Shown: positions 50,079-58,692, counted from the first letter of the stretch. The stretch: DNA of 64,000 nt from Streptomyces scabiei 87.22 (GCF_000091305.1 NC_013929.1:6014001-6078000), one strand, 5' to 3'. The notes: a model not told the origin generated them from the letters alone. Numbers and translations: made by a program.

Positions 50079-51296
50079 TCAGCTGAGGCGCTCGATGACC
50101 ATCGCCATGCCCTGACCGCCGCCGACGCACATCGTCTCCAGGCCGAACTGCTTGTCGTGGAACTGGAGGGAGTTGATGAGCGTGCCGGTGATGCGCGCGC
50201 CGGTCATGCCGAAGGGGTGGCCGACGGCGATGGCGCCGCCGTTCACGTTCAGCTTGTCCAGCGGGATGTCCAGGTCGCGGTAGGACGGGATCACCTGGGC
50301 GGCGAAGGCCTCGTTGATCTCGAACAGGTCGATGTCGCCGACGCTCAGGCCCGCACGGAACAGGGCCTGCTTCGACGCCTCCACCGGGCCGTAGCCCATG
50401 ATCTCGGGGGAGAGGCCGGAGACGCCCGTCGAGACGATCCGGGCGAGCGGGGTCAGGCCCAGCTCGCGGGCCTTGGTGTCCGACATGATCACGAGGGCGG
50501 CGGCGCCGTCGTTCAGCGGGCAGCAGTTGCCGGCGGTGACCAGTCCGTCCTCGCGGAAGACCGGCTTCAGGCCCTGCACGGCCTCCAGGGTGACGCCCGC
50601 GCGCGGGCCGTCGTCCTTGCTGACGACCGTGCCGTCGGGCAGCGTCACCGGGGTGATCTCGCGCTCCCAGAAGCCCTTGCCGATGGCCTCCTCGGCGAGG
50701 TTCTGCGAGCGGACGCCGAACTCGTCCATGTCCGCGCGGGTCACGCCCCACTGGCGGGCCAGGTTCTCGGCGGTCTGCCCCATCGCGATGTACGGGTCGG
50801 GGAGCAGACCGTCCTCGCGCGGGTCGTGCCAGGAGGCGCCGACCGACTTGGAGACGGCCTCCGTGCGGGCCTCGGCCTCGGCGAAGAGGGGGTTGCGTGC
50901 GGTGGGGATGTCGCTGGTGCCGCGCGCGGTGCTGCTGACGACCTCCACGCCCGCCGAGATGAAGACGTCGCCCTCACCGGCCTTGATGGCGTGCAGGGCC
51001 ATGCGGGAGGTCTGGAGCGAGGAGGAACAGTAGCGGGTGACGGTACAGCCCGGCAGGTGGTCCATGCCCAGCTGTACGGCGACGATACGGCCCAGGTTGT
51101 GGCCCTGCTCGCCGCCGGGGAGGCCGCAGCCGAGCATCAGGTCGTCGATGTCCTTCGGGTCCAGCTCCGGGACCTTCGCGAGGGCGGCGGCGACGATGGT
51201 GGCGGTCAGGTCGTCCGGGCGCAGGTCCTTCAGCGAGCCCTTGAAAGCGCGGCCGATGGGGGAGCGGGCGGCTGAGACGATCACGGCTTCGGGCAT
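50079..51296 (-). CDS. acetyl-CoA C-acyltransferase (thiolase)
   Basis: 405 residues, thiolase fold. Active-site cysteine in the TRYCSSSLQTSRMALHAIKAG block near residue 90, NGGAIAVGHPFGMTGAR with the catalytic His near 358, and the C-terminal CVGGGQGMAMV with the second Cys near 388. Cleaves 3-ketoacyl-CoA in beta-oxidation, or runs in reverse. ATG 51296 was chosen (GGAG upstream); GTG 51299 is also in frame. A palindrome AAGCGCTT about 106 bases upstream may be the site of a fatty-acid-responsive repressor. Confidence 0.95.
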   Translation of the reverse strand: MPEAVIVSAARSPIGRAFKGSLKDLRPDDLTATIVAAALAKVPELDPKDIDDLMLGCGLPGGEQGHNLGRIVAVQLGMDHLPGCTVTRYCSSSLQTSRMALHAIKAGEGDVFISAGVEVVSSTARGTSDIPTARNPLFAEAEARTEAVSKSVGASWHDPREDGLLPDPYIAMGQTAENLARQWGVTRADMDEFGVRSQNLAEEAIGKGFWEREITPVTLPDGTVVSKDDGPRAGVTLEAVQGLKPVFREDGLVTAGNCCPLNDGAAALVIMSDTKARELGLTPLARIVSTGVSGLSPEIMGYGPVEASKQALFRAGLSVGDIDLFEINEAFAAQVIPSYRDLDIPLDKLNVNGGAIAVGHPFGMTGARITGTLINSLQFHDKQFGLETMCVGGGQGMAMVIERLS

Positions 51297-51400
51297 CACG
51301 GCTCCATTGGCATACGACGGAAAGCAGGGCTGTGGGGGAAGTTACCCGTACGTATGGGCGGGGTCACGGGTAGTCGGGTGTGACGCCGACCGCACTTTTC

Positions 51401-51411
51401 TAAGCGCTTGC
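51401..51411. promoter_or_regulatory. TAAGCGCTTGC, putative fatty-acid regulator site
   Basis: AAGCGCTT is a perfect 8-bp palindrome in an AT-richer patch upstream of the thiolase gene. Similar sites precede acyl-CoA metabolism genes in actinobacteria and are bound by TetR-type regulators (general knowledge; the regulator here is not identified). Confidence 0.45.
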
Positions 51412-51481
51412 TTTTTGGGGTGGGGCGCCCAGTGGCTCGGGGGCGGGGGTGCGTCGGCGGGTGCGGGTGCGTGGGGTGCGT

Positions 51482-51669
51482 GGGGGCTGGTCGCGCAGTT
51501 CCCCGCGCCCCTGAAAGCATCAGGCCCCCGCGCCCCTGGAAGCATCAGGCCCCTGCGGGCCTGAAAGCCCAGGCCCCTGCGGGCCTGAAGAACGGCGGCC
51601 TGCGGGCCTGGACGGCAGGGGGCGGAGCCCCTGCTTTTCAGGGGCGCGGGGAACTGCGCGAGAAGCCCC
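51482..51669. repeat. dispersed palindromic element, copy D (expanded core)
   Basis: Outer arms: the left contains GCGCAGTTCCCCGCGCCCCT, the right (51633-51669) its complement. The core has a tandem duplication (CCCGCGCCCCTG followed by AAGCATCAGGCC, twice) and three GGCC(CC)TGCGGGCCTG units, making it the longest copy. Confidence 0.85.
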
Positions 51670-51709
51670 GCCGGGCCGCACCCGCCGACGCACCCGGACC
51701 CCCGAGCCA

Positions 51710-52801
51710 CTAGGCGCCCGGCTGCGCCTCCGCGGAGGCGGCCGGGGCCGGGTCCGTGGCCGGTACCCGCCGCCGGCGCCTCCGCTTGAGCAGGGCCCAG
51801 GGCCCCCGCGGCCCCGTCGGCATCGCGGCCGTCACCTCGGTGCCGGGCTCGGACGCGGCCTCCGCGGCCGCCCGGGCCACCGGCAGGAACCCCTCGCGGC
51901 GGCTGACGTCCGGCCGCTCCTCGTCCGCCGGCCACAGGCCCAGCGCCGCGCACACCGTCGGCAGCATGGCCATCGCGGCGGTCGCGTAGCCCTCGGCGGA
52001 GGGGTGGTAGTTGTCGGGGCCGAAGAGCTCCCGGGGGTTCTGTTCGAACTCGGGGCCGAGGAGGTCCCCCAGCGACACGGTGCGGCCGCCCTGCTCGACG
52101 GTTCCGATCGTCTGGGCGGCCGCCAGCTGCCGCGAGGCCCGGCGGGCGAGCCAGCGCAACGGCTGCTGTACCGGCTCGATGGTGCCGAGGTCGGGACAGG
52201 TGCCCACCACCACCTCGGCCCCCGCGGTCCGCAGCCGCCGCACGGCCGCCGAGAGATGGCGGACCGAGCGCGTCGGCGGCATCCGGTGGGTCACGTCGTT
52301 CGCCCCGATCATGATCACGCAGACGTCGGGGAGCCGGGCCGGATCCTCCAGGACCAGCGCGACCTGCCGGTCGAGGTCGTCCGACTGGGCGCCCGGCAGC
52401 GCGACGTTGCGCAGCAGCACCGGGCGCTCCGCGACCGCGGCGAGCCCCGAGGCGATCAGCGCGCCCGGGGTCTGCCGGGACCGGTGGACGCCCTGGCCGG
52501 CGGCGGTGGAGTCGCCGAGCATGACGAGGCGGAGCGGGGGATCGTCAGGGGCGTCGTACGAACTGCCGTACGAGTCGTAGCCGTACGCGCGGCCGTACGG
52601 GCTGCCGTGCGTGTGACCGTACACACCCTCCGCGCTCGGCGGGTGCGGGCTGTGCCCGTTGCCCACGATCCGCCTGGCCATCCGTACCTCGGCCAGCAGC
52701 ACACCCACGGCCGCGGCGCCCAGCAGCCCGATGCCGCCCCCGCCGTACGCCGCGCCCGCCGCGATGCGGCGGGCCACCCGTGCTCTCGACATGCTCGTCA
52801 T
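51710..52801 (-). CDS. SGNH/GDSL hydrolase, membrane-anchored
   Basis: 363 residues. N-terminal membrane helix at about 12-35, then a Tyr/Gly/Ser-rich spacer and an SGNH domain. Block I VMLGDSTAAGQGV with the catalytic Ser, block III IGANDVTH with Gly/Asn, and block V DNYHPSAEGYA with the Asp-His pair, all intact. An esterase or lipase acting outside the membrane on an unknown ester. The C-terminus is Arg/Lys-rich then Ala/Pro-rich. ATG 52801 was chosen over the longer frame because GAGGAGG precedes it. It is divergent from the cystathionine beta-synthase gene. Confidence 0.88.
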   Translation of the reverse strand: MTSMSRARVARRIAAGAAYGGGGIGLLGAAAVGVLLAEVRMARRIVGNGHSPHPPSAEGVYGHTHGSPYGRAYGYDSYGSSYDAPDDPPLRLVMLGDSTAAGQGVHRSRQTPGALIASGLAAVAERPVLLRNVALPGAQSDDLDRQVALVLEDPARLPDVCVIMIGANDVTHRMPPTRSVRHLSAAVRRLRTAGAEVVVGTCPDLGTIEPVQQPLRWLARRASRQLAAAQTIGTVEQGGRTVSLGDLLGPEFEQNPRELFGPDNYHPSAEGYATAAMAMLPTVCAALGLWPADEERPDVSRREGFLPVARAAAEAASEPGTEVTAAMPTGPRGPWALLKRRRRRRVPATDPAPAASAEAQPGA

Positions 52802-52906
52802 GCGTCGCCGCCACCTCCTCGTTCCGTACCCACTCCTTGCCCCGTACCGGCCCTCGGCCAATCCCGACGACGGGTGAACAGGGAGAAGAAGAGTGAGGGT
52901 GGGGCT

Positions 52907-52912
52907 TAGGCT
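52907..52912 (+). promoter_or_regulatory. -10 box for cystathionine beta-synthase
   Basis: TAGGCT, 45 bases before GTG 52958, giving a leader of about 40 bases with GGAGA at 52948-52952. Confidence 0.45.
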
Positions 52913-52957
52913 GGCGGAACATTACGACCATCCCTTTTTGCGGCTCCGGAGACAACG

Positions 52958-54346
52958 GTGCAATTCCACGACTCGATGATCAGCCTCGTCGGCAACACCC
53001 CGCTGCTGAGGCTCAACAGCGTGACCGAGGGCATTCAGGCGACCGTCCTGGCCAAGGTCGAGTACTTCAACCCCGGCGGTTCCGTGAAGGACCGCATCGC
53101 GCTGCGCATGATCGAGGCGGCGGAGAAGAGCGGCGAGCTGCAGCCCGGCGGCACGATCGTCGAGCCCACCAGCGGAAACACGGGCGTGGGGCTCGCCATC
53201 GTGGCTCAGCAGAAGGGGTACAAGTGCATCTTCGTGTGCCCCGACAAGGTGAGCACCGACAAGATCAACGTGCTGCGGGCCTACGGCGCCGAGGTCGTCG
53301 TCTGCCCCACCGCGGTCGCCCCCGAGCACCCCGACTCGTACTACAACGTCTCCGACCGGCTGGTGCGGGAGACCCCCGGGGCCTGGAAGCCGGACCAGTA
53401 CTCCAACCCCAACAACCCGCTCTCCCACTACCACTCGACCGGCCCTGAGCTGTGGGAGCAGACGGAGGGGCGGATCACGCACTTCGTGGCGGGCGTGGGC
53501 ACCGGCGGCACCATCTCCGGCACCGGCCGCTACCTCAAGGACGCCAGCGACGGCCGCGTCCAGGTCATCGGAGCCGACCCCGAGGGGTCCGTGTACTCGG
53601 GCGGCTCCGGGCGGCCGTACCTCGTCGAGGGCGTCGGTGAGGACTTCTGGCCGACTGCCTACGACCGGACCGTCGCCGACGAGATCGTCGCCGTGTCCGA
53701 CAAGGACTCGTTCCAGATGACCCGCCGCCTCGCCAAGGAGGAGGGCCTGCTGGTGGGCGGCTCCTGCGGCATGGCGGTCGTCGCCGCGCTGGAGGTCGCC
53801 GAGCGGCTCGGCCCGGACGACGTCGTCGTCGTCCTGCTGCCCGACAGCGGGCGCGGCTACCTCAGCAAGATCTTCAACGACGAGTGGATGGCCGACTACG
53901 GCTTCCTGGAGGACGAGGGCCCGAGCGCCCGCGTCGCCGACGTCCTGAACGACAAGGTGCACGGCGCCATCCCCTCGCTCGTCCACATGCACCCGGACGA
54001 GACGGTCGGCCAGGCCATCGAGGTGCTGCGCGAGTACGGCGTCTCGCAGATGCCGATCGTGAAGCCCGGCGCCGGGCACCCGGACGTCATGGCCGCCGAG
54101 GTGGTCGGCTCCGTCGTCGAGCGGGAGCTGCTGGACGCCCTGTTCACCCAGCGTGCCTCGCTCGACGACCCGCTGGAGAAGCACATGTCGGCGCCGCTGC
54201 CGCAGGTCGGCTCCGGAGAGCCGGTGGGCGACCTGATGTCCGTGCTCGGTACGGCCGACGCGGCGATCGTGCTGGTCGAGGGCAAGCCGACCGGGGTCGT
54301 CAGCCGGCAGGACCTGCTCGCGTTCCTCGCCAAGGGCGGGGTGTAG
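52958..54346 (+). CDS. cystathionine beta-synthase
   Basis: 462 residues. The PLP fold has FNPGGSVKDRIA, with the Schiff-base Lys near residue 42, PTSGNTGVGLA and the phosphate loop GTGGTISGTGRYL. Residues 335-462 are a pair of CBS domains (VPSLVHMHPDETVGQAIEVL ... ADAAIVLVEGKPTGVVSRQDLL). The C-terminal CBS pair marks it as CBS rather than plain cysteine synthase. Condenses serine and homocysteine in reverse transsulfuration. GTG 52958 has GGAGA 5 bases before it. Confidence 0.95.
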   Translation: MQFHDSMISLVGNTPLLRLNSVTEGIQATVLAKVEYFNPGGSVKDRIALRMIEAAEKSGELQPGGTIVEPTSGNTGVGLAIVAQQKGYKCIFVCPDKVSTDKINVLRAYGAEVVVCPTAVAPEHPDSYYNVSDRLVRETPGAWKPDQYSNPNNPLSHYHSTGPELWEQTEGRITHFVAGVGTGGTISGTGRYLKDASDGRVQVIGADPEGSVYSGGSGRPYLVEGVGEDFWPTAYDRTVADEIVAVSDKDSFQMTRRLAKEEGLLVGGSCGMAVVAALEVAERLGPDDVVVVLLPDSGRGYLSKIFNDEWMADYGFLEDEGPSARVADVLNDKVHGAIPSLVHMHPDETVGQAIEVLREYGVSQMPIVKPGAGHPDVMAAEVVGSVVERELLDALFTQRASLDDPLEKHMSAPLPQVGSGEPVGDLMSVLGTADAAIVLVEGKPTGVVSRQDLLAFLAKGGV

Positions 54347-54745
54347 CGGCGACAGGCCGCCCGGCGGTCCCGCCGGACGCGTGTCACGGAGACGAAATGC
54401 CCGCAAAGGGCCCCCTGCGTCGAAAATTGTTGCGAGGCAGGGGTTTGACTTCGCAGAAGTGGTACGAGGGCGTCACGTCCACGCAGCACTCGCTTAACAC
54501 GGGTCCGGCACATTGGTGGATGTCGGCAGGGCGGGAGCGGCTCCCCGCCCCGGCCGACGACGAAACGGCGTCAAGGACCTCCGGAGCGGCTCCCGGACCT
54601 CCATGGACGCCAAGGACGCGCAAGCCCGGTCCTGACCCGGCCCGCGTCCCCCGCGGGGACCGCCGTCGTCCCGCCCCCCGTCACACGGGGGTGCGGCGGT
54701 CCCCGCGCACACCTCTTCCGGCGACCGGCGTGCGGGTCACCGCCG
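54347..54745. other. intergenic region after cystathionine beta-synthase, with nested terminators
   Basis: 399 bases. CCGGCGG/CCGCCGG at 54361-54376 is a small hairpin after the gene. A relatively AT-rich island at 54420-54500 contains TTGACT but no well-spaced -10. A frame starting at 54396 runs through, but its composition is not protein-like and I do not call it. A large nested hairpin closes the region. Confidence 0.45.
54653..54706. terminator. nested bidirectional hairpin
   Basis: GCGGGGACCGCCG (54653-54665) pairs perfectly with CGGCGGTCCCCGC (54694-54706), and inside it CCCCCG can pair with CGGGGG. Confidence 0.75.
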
Positions 54746-55183
54746 TCAGTCCGGGTCCGTGCTCCCGCGCCCGAGCCGGCGCAGGGTCGACGAACCGCGC
54801 AGGGCCCAGGCCAGGTTCACGCCCACGATGCCCGCCCAGGTGACGAAGAGGCCCCGGAGGTCGGCCACGCCGCCGCCGATGCCGGACAGGGGGATGGCGG
54901 CGACGAGGGAGACCACCCCGAAGCCGTAGCGCTCGCCCCAGCTGTCGGTCGACCTGGGCGTGCGGCTGCCGCGGGCCACCACCATCTGCTGCTCGGCGAC
55001 CTGACGCCGGACCTTGCGGTCCACCGCGCCGTCGATGCGCTGGTCGACCTTCTCCAGGAACGAGTCGACGAGCGCCGACTCGTACTCCTCGCCCAGCTCT
55101 CGGCGGGCGTGCAGGGTGGCGGCGAGTTCCTTCTTCAGCTCGGTGTCCCCGAGCCGGGTGTCACGAGCGTCCATACCGGTCAT
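54746..55183 (-). CDS. small integral membrane protein, conserved hypothetical
   Basis: 145 residues. A charged helical N-terminal half (ELKKELAATLHARRELGEEY ... KVDQRIDGAVDRKVRRQV) and two C-terminal membrane helices (YGFGVVSLVAAIPLSGIGGG and FVTWAGIVGVNLAWALRG). No known domain recognised. ATG 55183 is supported by TACCGT on the minus strand ending 7 bases before it, again a leaderless arrangement; the longer upstream frame has no site. It is divergent from the lyase-like gene. Confidence 0.72.
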   Translation of the reverse strand: MTGMDARDTRLGDTELKKELAATLHARRELGEEYESALVDSFLEKVDQRIDGAVDRKVRRQVAEQQMVVARGSRTPRSTDSWGERYGFGVVSLVAAIPLSGIGGGVADLRGLFVTWAGIVGVNLAWALRGSSTLRRLGRGSTDPD

Positions 55184-55452
55184 GCCGTCCACGGTAGGGA
55201 GCCGCGGGCCGCCTGGCACTGGGGTTAGCCCCCCTGTTCGCGCACCGGTTTCCCCGCGCCTCACGCGCGCACCGCCACCGGGTCTCCGGCCGCCGGGGAG
55301 CACGTCCGCGCACGCCGGTGCCCGGCATCTCTTGCCCTGCCTGTATAGCCTCATGCAGAGTTCTCGGTGTCTGAATACCGGGTGGCCGAACGGCCGGCCG
55401 CCGACCGGCCGGTGCCAGGACACCGGTGTCCGTGCGGGGCTGGAGGCTGCGG

Positions 55453-57039
55453 ATGAGGTCCTCTCCGATCGTGGGTGCGTCGGGCACCGCCGCCGTCGCC
55501 GGGGGCGGCGGCCTCGTCGTCCTCGACGGGCACGCCCTCGGGGTCGCCGACGTCGTCCGGCTCGCCGACGGGACCGCGCGGCCCGTACCCGGCAGCGAGG
55601 GGATGCGGCGGGCCGAGGAGTCCTGGAACGCGGCCCGGCAGATCGCGGCGACCGGACGCGTGTACGGCCGCTCCACCGGAGTCGGCGCCAACCGCAGCGA
55701 GGACGTGCCCACCGAGGCCGCCGCCGAGCACGGGCTGCGGCTGCTGCGCAGCCACGCGGGCGCCGTCGGGGACGAACTGCCCGCCCGGCAGGTACGGGCC
55801 ATGCTCGCCGTCCGCGCCAACCAGCTGCTCGCGGGCGGCGCCGGACTGAGGCCGAGCGTGGTCACCGCACTCTGCGAGGCGCTGGAGAGCGGCGCGTACC
55901 CCGTGGTGAACGAGTTCGGGTCCGTCGGTACGGGCGACATCGCGGCACTGGCCCAGATGGGGCTGGCCCTCGCGGGGGAGCACCCGTGGCGGGGACCGGG
56001 CACCGGCGGGGAGACCGGGGCGCGGTTCGAGGCCGGCACCGGGGTCCCCGAGGCCCAGCCGCTCGACAACAACGACGCCCTCGCGCTGATCAGCAGCAAC
56101 GCGCTCACGCTCGGACAGGCCGCGCTCGCGCTCCACGAGCTGCGGGGGCTGATCGCCGCCACCCAGGTCGTGGCCGCGCTGTCGCTGCTCGCCGTGGACG
56201 GCTCGCACGAGGCGTACGCGGCGCCCGTGCACGTCGCGCGCGCCCACCGGGGGTCGCGCGAAGTGGCCCGGCGCATGCGGGAGCTGATCGGGGCGGCCGA
56301 CCGGCCCACGCCCCCGCTGGGCCGCATCCAGGACCCGTACGGCTTCCGGTGTCTGCCGCAGATCCACGGGCCCGCCCTGGACGCGGCCGACGCCCTGGAG
56401 GGTGTCCTGGAGATCGAGATCAACGCGGCGGCGGAGAACCCGCTGATCTGCCCCGAGGACCTGGCCGCCTACCACCACGGCGGCTTCTACCAGGCCCAGC
56501 TCGCCCTCGCCCTGGACCACTTCAGGCTCGCCGTGACGCAGGTGGCGCGGCTGTCGACCTCCCGGCTCTCCTCGCTCAACGAGCCCGCCTACACCCGGCT
56601 GCGCCCCTTCCTCGCGGACCACGAACCCGCGTCCTCGGGCGTGATGATCCTGGAGTACGCCGCCGGGGCCGCCCTCGGCGATCTGCGGGCCTTCTCGGCG
56701 CCCGCGTCGCTCGGCCACGCTGTACTCTCCCGGGGCGTCGAGGAACAGGCCAGCTTCGCCTCGCTCGCCGCCCGGCAGACCCTGCGGGCGTGCGGCCCGT
56801 ACCGGCTGGTCGTCGGGTGCGAACTGGTCGCCGCGGTCCGGGCGTTGCGCCAGCGCGATCTGCGGCCGGATCCCGGACTGCCCGTCGCGAGGGCGCTGGA
56901 ACTGGCCGAGACCGTGCTCGACGCGGACCCGGCCGACCGGCCGCTGACGGCGGACGTCGGCGCGGCGGCCGTACTGCTCGACCGGTTCACCGAGATCTGG
57001 ACGGACGTCCAGGCGGACCCACTGAGGGGGAGCGCGTGA
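55453..57039 (+). CDS. aromatic amino acid ammonia-lyase-like protein lacking the Ala-Ser-Gly MIO tripeptide
   Basis: 528 residues, the length and fold of histidine/phenylalanine ammonia-lyases. The flexible-loop tyrosine region is present as YGRSTGVGANRSED from residue 71. At the MIO site, active enzymes have GSVGASGDLAPL; here it is GSVGTGDIAAL (156-166), so the Ala-Ser-Gly that cyclises to the electrophile is replaced by Gly-Thr-Gly or shortened by one residue. Other active-site blocks remain (PYGFRCLPQIHG, AENPLI, EEQASFASLAARQ). Activity is therefore doubtful or altered. GGAGG lies 6 bases before ATG 55453. The stop overlaps the start of an RpiR regulator gene. Confidence 0.85.
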   Translation: MRSSPIVGASGTAAVAGGGGLVVLDGHALGVADVVRLADGTARPVPGSEGMRRAEESWNAARQIAATGRVYGRSTGVGANRSEDVPTEAAAEHGLRLLRSHAGAVGDELPARQVRAMLAVRANQLLAGGAGLRPSVVTALCEALESGAYPVVNEFGSVGTGDIAALAQMGLALAGEHPWRGPGTGGETGARFEAGTGVPEAQPLDNNDALALISSNALTLGQAALALHELRGLIAATQVVAALSLLAVDGSHEAYAAPVHVARAHRGSREVARRMRELIGAADRPTPPLGRIQDPYGFRCLPQIHGPALDAADALEGVLEIEINAAAENPLICPEDLAAYHHGGFYQAQLALALDHFRLAVTQVARLSTSRLSSLNEPAYTRLRPFLADHEPASSGVMILEYAAGAALGDLRAFSAPASLGHAVLSRGVEEQASFASLAARQTLRACGPYRLVVGCELVAAVRALRQRDLRPDPGLPVARALELAETVLDADPADRPLTADVGAAAVLLDRFTEIWTDVQADPLRGSA

Positions 57040-57899
57040 TGAGCGCGGACAAGGGCACGGGCGTGACGGACAGTCCCGCCGCGCGGCTGCAGGCGCTCTT
57101 CGAGGGCCACCGGCTGACGCCCACGCAGCGGCGCATCGCCCACAGCATGGTGCGGCGGGCGGCCGACGTGCCGTTCCTGTCCAGTGTGGAACTGGCGGAG
57201 CTGGCCGGGGTCAGCCAGCCGTCCGTGACGCGCTTCGCGGTGGCGCTGGGCTTCGACGGCTACCCGGCGCTGCGCCGCCACCTGCGCGACGTCGCGCCCG
57301 CCGAGCCGGCCCCGGACACCACCGCCTACAACGAGTACCAGCAGGCCGTGGAGGCCGAGATCGAGAACCTGCGGCATCTGGCCGAGGTGCTCGCCGATCC
57401 CGGCCCGGTCGCGCGGGCCGGGCGCCTGCTGGCCGCGTCCCGCCCGCTGCCCGTGCTCGGGCTGCGGGCCGCGGCCTCCCAGGCGTACGGCTTCGGCTAC
57501 TTCGCCGCCAAGGTCCACCCGGACGTACGGCTGCTGCACGAGGGCGGCAGCATGCTGCACGACCGTATCGACGCCGCCGTACGGGCGGGCGCGAGCGCGC
57601 TGCTCTGCTTCGCGCTGCCCCGGCATCCGCGCGAGGTCGTCGAGACCCTGGCGTACGCCAGGGAGGCCGGCCTCTTCGTCGTCACCGTCGCCGACTCCGC
57701 GTTCGCGCCCGTCGCCAAGGTCTCCGACCTGCTGCTGCCGGCGGCCGTCGGCACCGGACTGGCCTTCGACACGGCCTGTGCCCCGATGCTGCTGGGCCGG
57801 GTGCTCCTGGAGGCGATGTGCGACGACCTGCCGGAGGCCCAGGCCCGGCTGGAGGAGTTCGACGCGAGGGCGGCGAGCAGGGGTCTGTTCGTCGAGTAG
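57039..57899 (+). CDS. MurR/RpiR family transcriptional regulator
   Basis: 286 residues. N-terminal helix-turn-helix (about 15-88; LTPTQRRIAHSMVRRAADVPFL split over LSSVELAELAGVSQPSVTRF) and a C-terminal SIS phosphosugar-binding domain (about 120-260). ATG 57039 overlaps the lyase stop (TGATG); GTG 57036 is also in frame. Regulators of this family normally sense a phosphosugar or related ligand and control adjacent genes, so the lyase-like protein is a likely target or partner. Pairing of RpiR with an ammonia-lyase fold is unusual. Confidence 0.9.
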   Translation: MSADKGTGVTDSPAARLQALFEGHRLTPTQRRIAHSMVRRAADVPFLSSVELAELAGVSQPSVTRFAVALGFDGYPALRRHLRDVAPAEPAPDTTAYNEYQQAVEAEIENLRHLAEVLADPGPVARAGRLLAASRPLPVLGLRAAASQAYGFGYFAAKVHPDVRLLHEGGSMLHDRIDAAVRAGASALLCFALPRHPREVVETLAYAREAGLFVVTVADSAFAPVAKVSDLLLPAAVGTGLAFDTACAPMLLGRVLLEAMCDDLPEAQARLEEFDARAASRGLFVE

Positions 57900-58010
57900 C
57901 CCCTCCCACCGGGAGATCCGCTGCTTCTCAGGCGCGTTTCACGTTCGCCGGATACGGTGCCCGCGACCGTCGTGACGACGTCCCGAGCACGGGACGGGAG
58001 GGGGACAAGC

Positions 58011-58577
58011 GTGGCGCGCGGAGGGCAGGGGCTCGCTCGGGTGGCCGTGGTGGTGCGGGCCGGAGCGGGGCCGTCGTGGTGGCTGGGGTTGATCGCGGCG
58101 GGGGCCGGTGCGGTACCGCCGGGGCTGACCGGGCGGCGGATCGGCGTGCTCGCCGGGGCCGCCATGTTCCTCGTCGCCGCCGCAGCGGTGGCGTGGGCAC
58201 GGCGCGGCCGGTATCTCGCGCCGGAGCGCGCCGCCGTGCGCGCCGGCAAGCACGACGTCCTCCAGGACCGTGCCGTGACCCTGCGCAACTGGCGCCGGGG
58301 GCACCGCTGGTGGCTGCTGCTCGCTTTCGCGCTCGCCCTGGGCTCGTCCCTCGCGCTGCCCGCGGCGGGCGGTCTGCTGCTCGCCGGAGTCGGCGCCGGC
58401 CTGCGCCTCAGGGCGGCCTGGCTCGGCCGCCGCGAACACGCCGCGGGCCGGCTCCACTGGGTCCCGGTGGACCGGCTGTCCGCGCGGGGCGGCGGGCCTG
58501 CGGGCAAGCGGGTGGACGCGTACCGGATCACCGGGCTCGGCGCGGGTGACGCGGCACCCGGGGGCGGCCGGCGGTAG
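58011..58577 (+). CDS. small membrane protein, hypothetical
   Basis: 188 residues with two pairs of hydrophobic helices (about 22-38/45-62 and 100-116/120-132) and basic loops. The C-terminus RKRVDAYRITGLG-like region is soluble. No family recognised. GTG 58011 follows GGGAGGGGGAC; a TACGGT box near 57955 may be the promoter. The stop codon lies at the edge of a 22-bp inverted repeat. Confidence 0.65.
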   Translation: MARGGQGLARVAVVVRAGAGPSWWLGLIAAGAGAVPPGLTGRRIGVLAGAAMFLVAAAAVAWARRGRYLAPERAAVRAGKHDVLQDRAVTLRNWRRGHRWWLLLAFALALGSSLALPAAGGLLLAGVGAGLRLRAAWLGRREHAAGRLHWVPVDRLSARGGGPAGKRVDAYRITGLGAGDAAPGGGRR

Positions 58578-58677
58578 GGCCCTTCTGACGGATCTCCGTG
58601 GGAGAAGGAGCGGCGTTCGGTGCGTGCTCCCGGCGTGCCGGGCGTCGCGACGCCGCGGAGATCCGCCAGAAGGGCCC
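58577..58677. terminator. 22-bp inverted repeat enclosing 57 bases
   Basis: 58577-58598 and 58656-58677 are complementary at 21 of 22 positions (GGGCCCTTCTG... and ...CAGAAGGGCCC). It lies exactly between convergent genes and starts on the last base of the stop codon, so it can terminate both. The length and large internal segment are also compatible with a degenerate mobile miniature element. Confidence 0.75.
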
Positions 58678-58692
58678 AGGCCGCGCGCCCCC

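Larger units (their letters stand above)
51297..51709. other. intergenic region between thiolase and SGNH hydrolase
   Basis: 413 bases holding the thiolase promoter region with an AAGCGCTT palindrome, and palindromic element copy D. Nothing coding was seen. Confidence 0.5.

Noticed and set aside
54396..54843. A plus-strand frame after cystathionine beta-synthase
   Set aside because: It crosses a strong hairpin and the antisense of the next gene, and is Arg/Pro-rich shadow sequence without a start signal.
55453..57039. Calling the lyase-like gene hutH because hutU lies nearby
   Set aside because: The MIO tripeptide is missing, the regulator is RpiR-type, and several unrelated genes separate the two.
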